A stretch of 64,000 nucleotides of DNA, taken from Phycisphaerae bacterium (GTDB taxonomy: Bacteria > Planctomycetota > Phycisphaerae > UBA1845). Shown in pieces: positions 35,300-43,590 of the stretch (position 1 is its first letter; each line of letters begins with the position of its first letter). Where the stretch lies: contig JANQQK010000013.1 of assembly GCA_028289375.1 (NCBI GenBank), forward strand, positions 17,853-81,852, in the 5' to 3' direction. Both the position numbers and the translations under genes were made by a program. Below the pieces are notes generated by a model that made no database searches, was not told the DNA's origin, and saw only the letters and a program-made list of their open reading frames with translations.

Positions 35300-36010
35300 A
35301 TGAACGCCAACTTCACCAACACCCCAGCCATGGCGAAAATCGTCAATCAGCAGATGCGCAACTGGGAATTCGCAAAGTCGCAGAAGACCGCCATCGAAAC
35401 ACCCACTGTCGCAGGCGTCCGTGATTTCATCTGTCTATCACGCGAAATCGGCGCAGGCGGAGCGGACCTCGGTCGAAAACTCGCCGAGAAACACGGCTGG
35501 CCCGTTTTCGACCGCGAAGTGCTCCACTTCATGGCCGGCGATGATCAGAGCCGCGAGAACATCTACACGTCCATGGACGAACACGACCTAAGCTGGCTCG
35601 AGGAAATGCTCCGCGCAGTGCTCCAGCCGGACTTTGAGAAGAACGACTATCTCCGACAACTCGGCAAGACCATCCTGTCACTTGCACGACAAGGCCCCGC
35701 CGTTTTCATCGGACGCGGTGCCGACCATCTGCTCCCCCGCGACGCCGGATTGCGGGTCCGAATCATCGCCCCACTCGAACAACGCATCCGGACACTCATG
35801 CAGCGTCAATCATTGACCGAGCAGGAGGCCCAGCGCGAAATCGACAACCTCGAGCATGAACGGACAAGATTCATCCACAAACATTTCCGCGTCGATGTGG
35901 CCGACCCGCACAACTACGACCTTGTCCTCAATCTGGCGGTGCTCTCCGATGATTCCGCCATCGACCTGATCGACTCCGCCCGCCGCGCGATGCAACACGT
36001 CGACGACTGA
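35300..36010 (+). CDS. Cytidylate kinase-like family protein
   Basis: 236 aa from the ATG at 35300 (AAGGAGG 8 nt upstream). The kinase-like core begins ICLSREIGAGGADLGRKLAE, a P-loop of the G-x-G-G-x-x-L/I-A type found in the cytidylate_kin2 family (PF13189), then W-P-V-F-D-R-E-V-L. I-S/F-I-G-R-G-A-D-H-L-L and R-V-R-I-I-A-P-L-E-Q-R-I-R-T-L-M follow, with the lid helix R-Q-S-L-T-E-Q-E-A and D-N-L-E-H-E-R. Catalytic substrate is not established for this family; a phosphotransfer on a nucleotide is the inference. Transcribed from a sigma-54-type promoter divergent from the hydrogenase operon, followed by a hairpin terminator. Confidence 0.82.
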   Translation: MNANFTNTPAMAKIVNQQMRNWEFAKSQKTAIETPTVAGVRDFICLSREIGAGGADLGRKLAEKHGWPVFDREVLHFMAGDDQSRENIYTSMDEHDLSWLEEMLRAVLQPDFEKNDYLRQLGKTILSLARQGPAVFIGRGADHLLPRDAGLRVRIIAPLEQRIRTLMQRQSLTEQEAQREIDNLEHERTRFIHKHFRVDVADPHNYDLVLNLAVLSDDSAIDLIDSARRAMQHVDD

Positions 36011-36045
36011 CCGCAGCACCCACGTTCGACATTCCAAATACCAAC

Positions 36046-36068
36046 GCGTCACCCTTCGAGGGTGACGC
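36046..36068 (+). terminator. Hairpin terminator after the cytidylate-kinase-like gene
   Basis: GCGTCACCC (36046-36054) pairs perfectly with GGGTGACGC (36060-36068) around a TTCGA loop, followed by a pyrimidine-rich TCGCCTCTTTGTCC. The stem is strong and the U-tract weak. The remaining 36069-36271 stretch shows no gene. Confidence 0.65.
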
Positions 36069-36271
36069 TCGCCTCTTTGTCCTGGCAATACCAAGCCCTC
36101 CCGACGCGAATGAGAATCAGTCGCCCCATCCGTCGGAGACCCCCTGTACCGGAGCGACATCATCACGATGCAGCAACCGCCCGAGCACAATCGCTGCCAA
36201 CATCGATGAATCCGAACATCACGCGCCGCACGCGTCATCACGATTCCGGGCAAATCGTGCCCCAGTGGCCT

Positions 36272-36287
36272 TGGCACACCGTTTGCC
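36272..36287 (+). promoter_or_regulatory. Sigma-54 (-24/-12) promoter for the hemerythrin gene
   Basis: TGGCACA-CCGT-TTGCC: GG and GC in correct phase, and two mismatches in variable positions. It lies 80 bp before the ATG at 36368. This is one of the two best matches in the window. Confidence 0.72.
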
Positions 36288-36367
36288 TTATCTTCCATCA
36301 AGACGACGTGCGGCAGCAGACTGGTCAACGGTCGTCCCCGATTCGCTATTTGGGAGGCATTCACGCA

Positions 36368-36820
36368 ATGGCAGAACAGAACCTTGGGAAATGGATCCGA
36401 CAGGAACACGATCACGTCGACGCGCTCGCCGCCAAGCTCCGCGAAGCGGTGGCCATCACCCCCCGCAGTTGCGGACAAGACTGGATCGAACGCATGCGCA
36501 CCGTGCTCAACGAGTTTCGGGACCACCTCACCAAGCACATGGAACTTGAGGAAAACGGCGGATACATGGACGCTGTCCTCGAACGACGCCCAACCCTGTC
36601 GCACCACGTGGACCGCCTTGAGCAGGAACATCGCGACATGTCCATCCTGCTCAACGACCTTCACGAACTCGGTCAGCAGATCGATCCAAACCGTCCGCTG
36701 CTCGTCCGTGAGTTGTGCAGCCGCGTGCAGAACTTCCTCGGCTACATCGAGCACCACGAGCAATCCGAAAACGACCTCGCAGAGTTCGTCTTCACCCAGG
36801 ACATCGGCTCAAAAGACTGA
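36368..36820 (+). CDS. Hemerythrin (HHE) domain protein
   Basis: 150 aa from the ATG at 36368; GGGAGG lies 10 nt upstream. Four-helix bundle with the di-iron ligands of the HHE family: E-H-D-H-V-D-A-L near the N-terminus, F-R-D-H-L-T-K-H-M-E-L-E-E, L-E-Q-E-H-R-D-M, and I-E-H-H-E-Q-S-E-N-D at the end. Cytoplasmic. Such proteins bind O2 or handle NO or iron damage. Placed beside an O2-sensitive hydrogenase and expressed from the same promoter class, it could protect or sense; that link is inference. Confidence 0.9.
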   Translation: MAEQNLGKWIRQEHDHVDALAAKLREAVAITPRSCGQDWIERMRTVLNEFRDHLTKHMELEENGGYMDAVLERRPTLSHHVDRLEQEHRDMSILLNDLHELGQQIDPNRPLLVRELCSRVQNFLGYIEHHEQSENDLAEFVFTQDIGSKD

Positions 36821-36841
36821 TCCCCAACATCAGCAACAATA

Positions 36842-36872
36842 AGACGCCCGGCCATGCACTGCCCGGGCGTCT
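36842..36872. terminator. Bidirectional terminator between convergent hemerythrin and cytochrome genes
   Basis: AGACGCCCGG (36842-36851) pairs perfectly with CCGGGCGTCT (36863-36872), loop 11 nt. It is 21 bp after the hemerythrin stop and 31 bp from the stop of the cytochrome on the other strand. No long T-run on either side. Confidence 0.65.
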
Positions 36873-36903
36873 GTCTTCATACACCATCCTGTCCGCCCCG
36901 ATG

Positions 36904-37410
36904 CTACTCCTCGCCGTAGCGCGGACCGGAGAAATCGCGAAACCGCCGGTGACATGAATCGCAGGTCGAATCAATCCGCGCAAGCACCACCCGCATCGAG
37001 CCAAGATCCTCCCGCAACGCCGCTGCCGTCAGATCATCGGCCTGCTCAAAAAGCGTTTCCACCTGCGCCAGAAAGCTCCGCCGATCCACTTCCGTCATAT
37101 CGATGTGCGCGACCGCAACGGGGATCCGCTCCGCCGCCATCTTCAGCCGACCCGCCAAGACTTCAGCCTGATCAAACGCCTCCCGCCGACGTTCCAGACG
37201 GGTCTCTTCGATCTCCTGAGGCCAAATCGCCAACCGCCGCTGCGCCAATTCCCCCATCACCAACCGCAATTGCTCGTCATGTACCCAGTGACCGGCTTGC
37301 CCATTTTCCATCGTCAACCCGTTGCCATTCCGATGCCCATTGCACGAAAGCGCAACGCCAGCCAATCCAGCAAGGACGAACAGACGCAACCTGTCGACAA
37401 TATGCCCCAT
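36904..37410 (-). CDS. Exported c-type cytochrome, cytochrome c'-like
   Basis: 168 aa from the ATG at 37410; an ATG at 37437 is an alternative. The N-terminus is hydrophobic (LRLFVLAGLAGVALSC), either a signal peptide or a weak lipobox. The body is helical with R- and E-rich helices. The only haem site is C-D-S-C-H near the C-terminus (C-x-x-C-H followed by R-R-F-R-D-F), the position used by cytochrome c'/c-556 four-helix bundles. Such proteins bind NO or carry electrons in the periplasm. Divergent from the OprB gene. Confidence 0.8.
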   Translation of the reverse strand: MGHIVDRLRLFVLAGLAGVALSCNGHRNGNGLTMENGQAGHWVHDEQLRLVMGELAQRRLAIWPQEIEETRLERRREAFDQAEVLAGRLKMAAERIPVAVAHIDMTEVDRRSFLAQVETLFEQADDLTAAALREDLGSMRVVLARIDSTCDSCHRRFRDFSGPRYGEE

Positions 37411-37491
37411 CAACGTTCCCAAACGAGCATTTCCCATGCCGTGCAACACCATCATCTCCGCGCGTGGCACGATTCCTGTAGCGACCATCGC

Positions 37492-38826
37492 ATGAATGCA
37501 CGACAACGTCCGCGAATCATCTGCTCACTCCTGATCATCACGGCCACCGGTTCCCTCGCCATCGCCCAGTCGACGACAACCGCAGCAAAAGACACGGACA
37601 CCCAACCCGCGTCAACCGATCCTGATCCCGAAGACCCCGAGTCATCCGGTTCCAAATCACAGCTCAGGATCCTACCCCAGCAGATCACCCTCGACACCGT
37701 CCCGGACGCCATCACAGACGCACTGAACATTTACGAGGACCGCGGATTCGCATTTCACGTCTTCTTCAACAACCACTATCAAGCCGTCGTCAAGAACGGG
37801 CTTGACACCAACGGAGGTCGAAACGCCGCATCACTCGACGCGTTCCTCACCTTCGATCTCGAACAACTCGGACTCATCGATGAAGCCGACGCCCTCATCC
37901 ACCTCCAGACCAATTGGGGCGCCGGCATCAACGACCGAACGGGCTCAAACCTGGAGGTCAACGACGACGCCGCCGGCGACCTTGGATTCCACATCGCACA
38001 AGCCTGGTACCGACACTACTTCTTCGACCACAAACTCGCCGTCAAGATCGGATTTATCGACCATCAGGTCACCATCGACCGAAACCGATTCGCCAACGCC
38101 GAAGACATCCAGTTCATGAATCAGGCCCTCGACAACAACCCGCTCGTCCCGCTCGCCGTCGGACTCGGCACCTCCGTCACCATCGCACCGACAGATTGGA
38201 CCACCCTCACACTCGGCGTCGGCGATGCACAATCCGTCCTGTACAAACCCGGCTTCTCCACCGCTTTTCACGACGAAAATCAATGGTTCGCCTACATCGA
38301 ACAGGCGTTCCATCTGCGATTCGAATCGCGCAAAGGCCCACTCGAAGGCAACTACCGTTTCGGCATGGTATACGACCCGCGTCCGCGTCCCATCTTCACC
38401 GACCAGCGGAACGTCGAGTCCGACGACGACTACGGCTTCTACCTCAGCTTTGACCAGATGCTCTATCGGGAATCACGCGACGATGATCAAGGGCTCGGCG
38501 TCTTCGCCCGCTTTGCCTACCGCACACCCGAGCAGAACCAGTTCTACCACTTCTGGTCCGCCGGCTTTCAGTACCTCGGACCCATCCCAGGCCGAGACCG
38601 CGACCGCCTCGGTTTCGGATTCCTCGCCCAATATCCGTCCGTGAATTTCCGCGAATTCGTCGATCCCGACATCGACGAAGAAGTGATCTACGAACTCTAC
38701 TACGCCATCCAGGCCACCGACCACATCGTCGTCACACTCGACGCTCAGTACATCGACAACCCCGCAGGCCAATCAGACCCCACCAACACCATCACCGCAG
38801 GCGTCCGCGTCCGATTTGCGTTGTGA
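37492..38826 (+). CDS. OprB-family carbohydrate-selective porin
   Basis: 444 aa from the ATG at 37492, the first Met before a clear signal peptide ending A-I-A-Q; the frame is open further upstream but overlaps the cytochrome gene. After an acidic Pro/Asp-rich linker (~25-55), the barrel part carries OprB hallmarks: F-H-V-F-F-N-N-H-Y-Q-A-V, alternating strands, F-H-I-A-Q-A-W-Y-R-H-Y-F, G-F-I-D-H-Q, R-F-A-N-A-E-D-I-Q-F-M-N, G-L-G-V-F-A-R-F-A-Y-R-T-P, and a terminal aromatic/hydrophobic strand ending V-R-F-A-L. Outer membrane; would admit sugars or other small solutes. Confidence 0.87.
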   Translation: MNARQRPRIICSLLIITATGSLAIAQSTTTAAKDTDTQPASTDPDPEDPESSGSKSQLRILPQQITLDTVPDAITDALNIYEDRGFAFHVFFNNHYQAVVKNGLDTNGGRNAASLDAFLTFDLEQLGLIDEADALIHLQTNWGAGINDRTGSNLEVNDDAAGDLGFHIAQAWYRHYFFDHKLAVKIGFIDHQVTIDRNRFANAEDIQFMNQALDNNPLVPLAVGLGTSVTIAPTDWTTLTLGVGDAQSVLYKPGFSTAFHDENQWFAYIEQAFHLRFESRKGPLEGNYRFGMVYDPRPRPIFTDQRNVESDDDYGFYLSFDQMLYRESRDDDQGLGVFARFAYRTPEQNQFYHFWSAGFQYLGPIPGRDRDRLGFGFLAQYPSVNFREFVDPDIDEEVIYELYYAIQATDHIVVTLDAQYIDNPAGQSDPTNTITAGVRVRFAL

Positions 38827-38890
38827 CACACCCACCTCCCGGACACCTTCTGTCGCGACGCCGGATGACCCGACGTCCAGCGACCACCAG

Positions 38891-39079
38891 CTACACCGTG
38901 ACGTTGTCGGCCTGTCGCAGCCGCTCGACCAGCGAATTGAGCTGCCGCTTCTCCATCATCAGCTCATCGCGGTAGGTCGACGTCTGCGTGTGACGGATCT
39001 CCGGCCCCATGTTCCGGATCTCACGGTCAATTAGCGCCACAAGCAGGTCACGTTCCTCCCTGGACATCTTGAACACCAT
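38891..39079 (-). CDS. Small helical protein, function unknown
   Basis: 62 aa from the ATG at 39079 (AAGGTG close upstream). Charged and entirely helical by pattern: S-R-E-E-R-D-L-L-V-A-L-I-D-R-E-I, then M-G-P-E-I-R-H-T, Y-R-D-E-L-M-M-E-K-R-Q-L-N-S-L-V-E-R-L. The heptad-like leucines suggest a hairpin of two helices. It ends 65 bp after the porin stop on the opposite strand. I do not recognise a family. Confidence 0.65.
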   Translation of the reverse strand: MVFKMSREERDLLVALIDREIRNMGPEIRHTQTSTYRDELMMEKRQLNSLVERLRQADNVTV

Positions 39080-39194
39080 CACACACCTTCATTGTCCAAT
39101 ATGTCACGACTTCAACGCCCATGCGCTGAAGAACGTGTGTGGTGAGGTGATCACGATGCAAGTGGTACGCAAATGAATTGCCAGTACGAATGCC

Positions 39195-40352
39195 TCATAG
39201 CCTCGAGATAATGACCATCGTCCGGTCATCATCCGGCGACGCATCCCCTCGCCACGCAGATTCTTCTGCGAAGCATCGGTCCATTCGCTCCGCGGACACT
39301 CCATCGATCGCCGCTGCACGCAGAAGTCTGTCCACGCCGAATTGTTCACCCGATGCGTTGTGCGACTCGATCAGGCCATCCGTCGGCACCACCAGGCAGT
39401 CACCCTCCCCCAAAGCGATCTCGGTCGATTCCAGAACATCCTCCGCAAGCCCCAACGCCAACGGTGTCGTATGCGTCGGCAGAGTCTCCAATGCACCATC
39501 GACCCGCAAGACTTGCACCGGGCCATGCCCTGCCGACAGGTACTTCAAACGGCCTGCAGCGGGGTCCAACTCAATCGCCGCCAAGGTCACAAACGACCCA
39601 AGCTGAACATCCGCTCGCATGAGCGTGTCGAGTTCCCGCATCGCCGTAGGCAAGTCTTGCTGCGGGAACAGTACCCGTCCGAAGGATCGGCACACCGCTG
39701 CGATAAGGGCAGACCCGATGCCATGGCCTGTGACGTCGCCAAGCAATGCGATCCAGCGGTCATCTGGAAGCGCAATGAAGTCATAGAAGTCGCCTCCGAC
39801 GAATTCTGCCGGTTCGCAGCGCGCTGCTATGTCATACCCCGCCAAAAACGGAACATCCTTCGGCAAGAGTGATGATTGAACTCGGCGAGCAATCGACAAT
39901 TCCCGCTCCATCGCCGCACGCGACGCCAACTCGTCCGCAAGGCGACGATCACTGGTCACGTCTCGCGAAATTCCCAGCATCATCCGCTCGCCTGTCTTCG
40001 GGTCATCAAACGGAATGATGTTTGCCTGCAACAGCCCCGCAGATCCGTCAGACCGAATGTAAGGCAGGTCGTCCGTGGTCACCGGATCGCCACGCTCGAT
40101 GATGGGGATCAACATTTCCTCGTAGAACTCTGACTGATCCGCATCGCCGTCCACATCACGATGGCGAAGCCCCACAATGCTCTCTTTGGTATGACCAAAG
40201 TACTCAGCAGCTGCGCGGTTTGCGTACTGAAAACGCATCTCAGCGTTATGCACATAGAAAAAATCGGGAATCCGATCCAGAAGCGTCCCCATTAACTCAA
40301 GACGCTCATCATCACCAGCACGACCGCTGCCATCACCTGCCTTAGTCATCAC
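39195..40352 (-). CDS. PAS-domain SpoIIE/RsbU-type Ser/Thr phosphatase
   Basis: 385 aa. PAS domain (~20-130: I-P-D-F-F-Y-V-H-N, RAAAEYFGHTKESIVGLRHR, then M-L-G-I-S-R-D-V-T-S-D). A coiled-coil linker (E-R-E-L-S-I-A-R-R-V-Q-S-S-L-L-P) leads to the PP2C-like SpoIIE domain (~160-385) with metal-binding aspartates in G-G-D-F-Y-D-F, L-L-G-D-V-T-G-H-G, T-D-G-L-I-E and D-D-D-R-T-M-V-I. No membrane segment, so cytoplasmic. It would dephosphorylate an anti-sigma-factor antagonist (STAS) in response to a PAS ligand; no STAS or HATPase partner is encoded in this window. Confidence 0.92.
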   Translation of the reverse strand: MMTKAGDGSGRAGDDERLELMGTLLDRIPDFFYVHNAEMRFQYANRAAAEYFGHTKESIVGLRHRDVDGDADQSEFYEEMLIPIIERGDPVTTDDLPYIRSDGSAGLLQANIIPFDDPKTGERMMLGISRDVTSDRRLADELASRAAMERELSIARRVQSSLLPKDVPFLAGYDIAARCEPAEFVGGDFYDFIALPDDRWIALLGDVTGHGIGSALIAAVCRSFGRVLFPQQDLPTAMRELDTLMRADVQLGSFVTLAAIELDPAAGRLKYLSAGHGPVQVLRVDGALETLPTHTTPLALGLAEDVLESTEIALGEGDCLVVPTDGLIESHNASGEQFGVDRLLRAAAIDGVSAERMDRCFAEESAWRGDASPDDDRTMVIISRL

Positions 40353-40411
40353 TTATCCACCAACGTCGCAAACTCATCTGATCGTCACGCAAGAACGGAA
40401 GTACGGAAAAG

Positions 40412-41731
40412 TCAGACTCGCAGCCCCACCGGGTCGACTCGTCGTCGCAACGCCAGCGTCCCGCACGTCACCAAAAGCAACGCCATCAACAGCGCGCTCC
40501 AGCCCGACATCGTCGGAACCCCCGCAATCGAACACGGATCCGCACCAGCCGATCCGATTGGCCGAACCCGGAAGACCCGGCCATCGTCCGCACTGTAGCT
40601 CGACGCCAGATAGAACAGGTTCCCCCGCGGATCCAACGCCACGTACATCGGCTTCACCCGGCCCGCCGGATCGGAATACCCCACGTCCGTGGCAAACGCT
40701 TCCAACATCGGCGACGCCTCCGACGCCAATGTCACCAACTCTCCGGAGTCGCCACCATTCCCGCCCCAGAGCGACGCGAAATAGACCCCGTGAAATGCAG
40801 GCCCGAACGTCCCGCATGACGGATACCACACCCCGCCCGAAACGATCCGCCCGCTCGATCCACCCGTTCCGACGTTAGACCAATCGTCCGTTTCGACACC
40901 GATCCCGTCGTACCCGTCGTGGCCGTAGTTCGCACCCACCGCCAAACGCAAGACGCGTGCCTTGTTCGGACCGCCAACGTCGTTGATGTAGATCTCCCCC
41001 GACTCCGGATGCACGGCCATCGAAAACGGATTCCGCAGCCCCAGTGCATACACAGCCCGGTAGGCACCGGTGGCGTTGTTGTAAAACGGGTTGTCCGTCG
41101 GAATCGTCCCGTCAGGTTGAATGCGAAACACCTTGCCCGTGTGGGTCGATAGGCTCTGCACATCGTCCCCGCCATTCCACCCGTCCCCGGTGGTGAAGTA
41201 CAGCAATCCATCCCCGCCGAACGCCAACGCACCACCATTGTGACTGCCGCTCGAATCACCACCTGCGAACGGCATCTCGAACAGCAGCGTCTCTGTCGGA
41301 TCGGCCACATTCGGATCGCCCGCGCTCGCCTGAATCCGCACCACGCGATTGTGTCGTGGAGAGTCCTTCATGTAGAAACAGTAAACATACCCATTTGTCT
41401 CGAAGTCCGGATCGAACACAAACCCGCGCAGCCCCGAGGAACGATGTGCCTCCGGCGTCCCGTTTCCATCGGTCGGCACATCGAACGTGTAAAAGGGCTG
41501 GGGATTGAGCGTCCACGAGTCGGTCCCCGAATCCCACGTTGCCACCCGCAACTGCCCCAGAACGCGCTCGGACACGAACAACCGACCGTCCGGCGAAAAC
41601 GCCATCGTCGCCGGGTCCTGCAACCCAGAGATCACCACCTCCTGCTCAAACCCACCCGGCAGCGTCGCCGCCATCAAGGGTCCACCGATCGCCATCGACG
41701 ACAACAGGGACAGAACCCGTCGCATAACCAT
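40412..41731 (-). CDS. PQQ-dependent sugar dehydrogenase-like beta-propeller with IPTL-CTERM tail
   Basis: 439 aa; AAAGGAG ~10 nt before the ATG. Signal peptide, then a six-bladed GSDH-type propeller: G-L-Q-D-P-A-T-M-A-F-S-P-D-G-R-L-F-V, S-H-N-G-G-A-L-A-F-G-x-D-G-L-L-Y, LRNPFSMAVHPESGEIYIND, Y-G-H-D-G-Y-D-G. The catalytic-type His and calcium/PQQ residues fall in expected places but were not all checked. The last ~30 residues are a sorting tail: V-P-T-M-S-G-W, a hydrophobic helix of ~15, then L-R-R-R, the IPTL-CTERM pattern recognised by an exosortase/archaeosortase-like enzyme (not in this window). Secreted or surface anchored. Confidence 0.87.
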   Translation of the reverse strand: MVMRRVLSLLSSMAIGGPLMAATLPGGFEQEVVISGLQDPATMAFSPDGRLFVSERVLGQLRVATWDSGTDSWTLNPQPFYTFDVPTDGNGTPEAHRSSGLRGFVFDPDFETNGYVYCFYMKDSPRHNRVVRIQASAGDPNVADPTETLLFEMPFAGGDSSGSHNGGALAFGGDGLLYFTTGDGWNGGDDVQSLSTHTGKVFRIQPDGTIPTDNPFYNNATGAYRAVYALGLRNPFSMAVHPESGEIYINDVGGPNKARVLRLAVGANYGHDGYDGIGVETDDWSNVGTGGSSGRIVSGGVWYPSCGTFGPAFHGVYFASLWGGNGGDSGELVTLASEASPMLEAFATDVGYSDPAGRVKPMYVALDPRGNLFYLASSYSADDGRVFRVRPIGSAGADPCSIAGVPTMSGWSALLMALLLVTCGTLALRRRVDPVGLRV

Positions 41732-41897
41732 GGCCCAGCACTCCTTTCAATTCGACTGCGTGGTCAACCCCGCCCCAAGGCCGTTGTTCATACCCACTCA
41801 GCCGACGCGACTCAACACAATTCCAGACCTACAGTGACACCTGAACAGCGACGCTGAACGAGTCCGATGCGTTCTGCCTCAGAATCCAGCGTCCATT

Positions 41898-41913
41898 TGG
41901 CACGGTACTTGCA
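41898..41913 (+). promoter_or_regulatory. Orphan, consensus-perfect sigma-54 promoter
   Basis: TGGCACG-GTAC-TTGCA matches the -24/-12 consensus at every defined position. The predicted start is near 41925 on the plus strand. No convincing plus-strand gene follows before the methyltransferase gene, which runs toward it from 42861 and stops at 42109. Confidence 0.7.
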
Positions 41914-41924
41914 GGAGTACTAGT

Positions 41925-42108
41925 GCACGCCAACCGAAGCCAAGCACACAATCGGTTGACCTGCCTCACTCCGGGAAACGCGGAGTGCGAACAACTGACA
42001 CGACTCCTCTTACGAAGTGGCCGCCGCCCTGATGAGTCTGGCGAATACGCACCACGCCAGGCCTGTTCATCGCGGCGGCGACGGGTTTTACCGCACCTCA
42101 CCCAAAAA
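41925..42108 (+). other. Untranslated stretch downstream of the sigma-54 promoter: possible small RNA or small protein
   Basis: The plus strand here contains a perfect 7-bp stem, CACTCCG (41967-41973) and CGGAGTG (41981-41987), around GGAAACG. It then runs into the 3' end of the convergent methyltransferase gene. A frame from GTG/ATG near 41922 exists but has an Arg-rich, low-quality translation typical of a non-coding frame and no ribosome site. It is therefore recorded as a candidate regulatory RNA, or an antisense RNA to the methyltransferase 3' end, with a small protein as alternative. The rest of the 41732-41897 gap holds the leader of the sugar-dehydrogenase gene (minus strand). Confidence 0.35.
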
Positions 42109-42861
42109 CTACCGCAAACGCATCACAAAATACGCGTAGCTGTAGAAATCCGAGAACTGATCGAACATCGACAGTTCAAGTCGTGCTTCGTTCAGCACAT
42201 CTTCCGCCGAAACATTGCCCATCCATCGTGCTTCGACTTGGGCCAAACGCCGTCGCAGCGGGCCGTAGTATGAACTTTCCCACACAGCGGCTGGCAGAAC
42301 AAAATCCGCCACTGCGTCATATCCCACTTGGTGGATGATTTGCCACTTGTGCTCCACGCTGTCGATCTCGGGGTAGGCCGTCCAGAACGACTTCAACACC
42401 TCCGGCGGATCATTCCGCAACCACACGACTTCGCTGACGACGGCGTATCCACCAGGCTTCAGGTAGGACTTCAACGACGCGAGACCATGTCGAAAACCGA
42501 TGTTGTACAGTGCCCCTTCAGACCAGATGAGGTCAAAAGCCGCACCGACAAACGGCAAATCCCCCATGTCCGCCAGCACCGGACTGACGCGATCCGACCA
42601 GCCTTCGTCGCCGGCGCGGTGACGCAATCGCTCGAGCATGATGGCGAGATTGTCCACGGCGATCAGTCTTGCGTCCGTGGCTTGAGCCAACGCGGAAGTC
42701 TGCGCGCCCGGGCCACAACCGATATCGAGAATCCGCGCATGCAGTGGGAGGGAACCGACGCGCTCGAGTGCGCGGAGCGTGTGCGCGTCATCACCCGGCC
42801 CGCATCGCGGCAGGTGCGCGTACAAGTCCAGGAAGTAACCCATTCGGTCGTCGTCACTCAC
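42109..42861 (-). CDS. SAM-dependent class I methyltransferase
   Basis: 250 aa. Rossmann motif I A-R-I-L-D-I-G-C-G-P-G-A-Q-T, acidic ribose-binding residue in A-V-D-N, motif with M-G-D-L-P-F, post-I D-L-I-W-S-E-G-A-L-Y-N, and L-K-P-G-G-Y-A-V-V-S-E. The N-terminus Y-A-H-L-P-R-C-G-P-G-D resembles class I small-molecule methyltransferases; the substrate is not evident. Starts near the lipoprotein gene 42918-43517, same strand. Confidence 0.88.
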   Translation of the reverse strand: MSDDDRMGYFLDLYAHLPRCGPGDDAHTLRALERVGSLPLHARILDIGCGPGAQTSALAQATDARLIAVDNLAIMLERLRHRAGDEGWSDRVSPVLADMGDLPFVGAAFDLIWSEGALYNIGFRHGLASLKSYLKPGGYAVVSEVVWLRNDPPEVLKSFWTAYPEIDSVEHKWQIIHQVGYDAVADFVLPAAVWESSYYGPLRRRLAQVEARWMGNVSAEDVLNEARLELSMFDQFSDFYSYAYFVMRLR

Positions 42862-42917
42862 GCCGACATCCTGAAGTCACGCGTTGGATGTGTGGGCCAT
42901 TCCACTGCCTCTTCATC

Positions 42918-43517
42918 TCAGCGTGCAAACAACCGGCTTGGAACATCCCAGCAGATTCGGTCGACGGCCGTGCGCACCCGCCATTCCCGAACCCGTGCGT
43001 TGTCCTTGAGACTCACGACCGCCGTCGCGTACCCCCGCCAGACCGGAGTCAAGGCTGCGGCGTCGATGATTTCAATCACGAGTGTGCCCTGCTCGACATC
43101 CTTGACGTACGCAGACTCCGAACCCAACTTTTCGCGGGAGAAGCGGTCCTCGCCCCACGCGCGCTCTGCGTCGCCGTCAAGAAGGGGCAAGGTGGCGACG
43201 ACATTGCGCTGCAGATCGACGGTGTAGGAAAGGAAAATATCCGGCTGAGCATCGGTGAGCCGATACCCGCGCCGAGAGAGTTGTCGCGCCATTTCATCGC
43301 GGATGATGGCGTGGAGCGCGGGGTTGTCGAGTCGAGCGATCCCGGTCGGCGGCTGAAATTCGCTCCACCACGCGAACGTTCGGTATTTCGCGAGATTCAC
43401 ACCCGGCGTGCGCTGCCAATCGACCTTCATTGGCGCGCAACCCGTGCACACCACCGCGACAATCAGAACCACAGCACGTATCATTTGACGCCAATTGAAC
43501 ATTCGAAACCATGACAT
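42918..43517 (-). CDS. DUF4136-type lipoprotein
   Basis: 199 aa from ATG 43517; ATGs at 43502 and 43484 would give a tighter signal peptide (MIRAVVLIVAVVCTGC), and no ribosome site decides. Lipobox V-C-T-G-C. The mature domain follows DUF4136: Y-R-T-F-A-W-W near the start, a helix I-I-R-D-E-M-A-R-Q-L-S-R-R-G-Y, D-I-F-L-S-Y-T-V, then G-T-L-V-I-E-I-I-D-A and W-R-G-Y-A. Envelope lipoprotein of unknown role. Its 5' end is divergent from the M48 peptidase gene. Confidence 0.8.
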   Translation of the reverse strand: MSWFRMFNWRQMIRAVVLIVAVVCTGCAPMKVDWQRTPGVNLAKYRTFAWWSEFQPPTGIARLDNPALHAIIRDEMARQLSRRGYRLTDAQPDIFLSYTVDLQRNVVATLPLLDGDAERAWGEDRFSREKLGSESAYVKDVEQGTLVIEIIDAAALTPVWRGYATAVVSLKDNARVREWRVRTAVDRICWDVPSRLFAR

Positions 43518-43590
43518 CGGCCCAAGCTTCGCACGAACAACGTTCGGCGTCCAGACGCACGGTCATGTCGTCGCAACAAGGACTCACTGC

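Noticed and set aside
37465..37480. TGGCACG-ATTC-CTGTA before the OprB gene, resembling a sigma-54 site.
   Set aside because: The nearly invariant GC of the -12 element is GT, and the predicted start would lie only ~2 nt before the ATG, leaving no ribosome site.
42030..42060. CTGATGAG followed by CGAA near 42032-42050, reminiscent of a hammerhead ribozyme core.
   Set aside because: The GAAA box is missing and no stem II or stem III pairing could be drawn around it.
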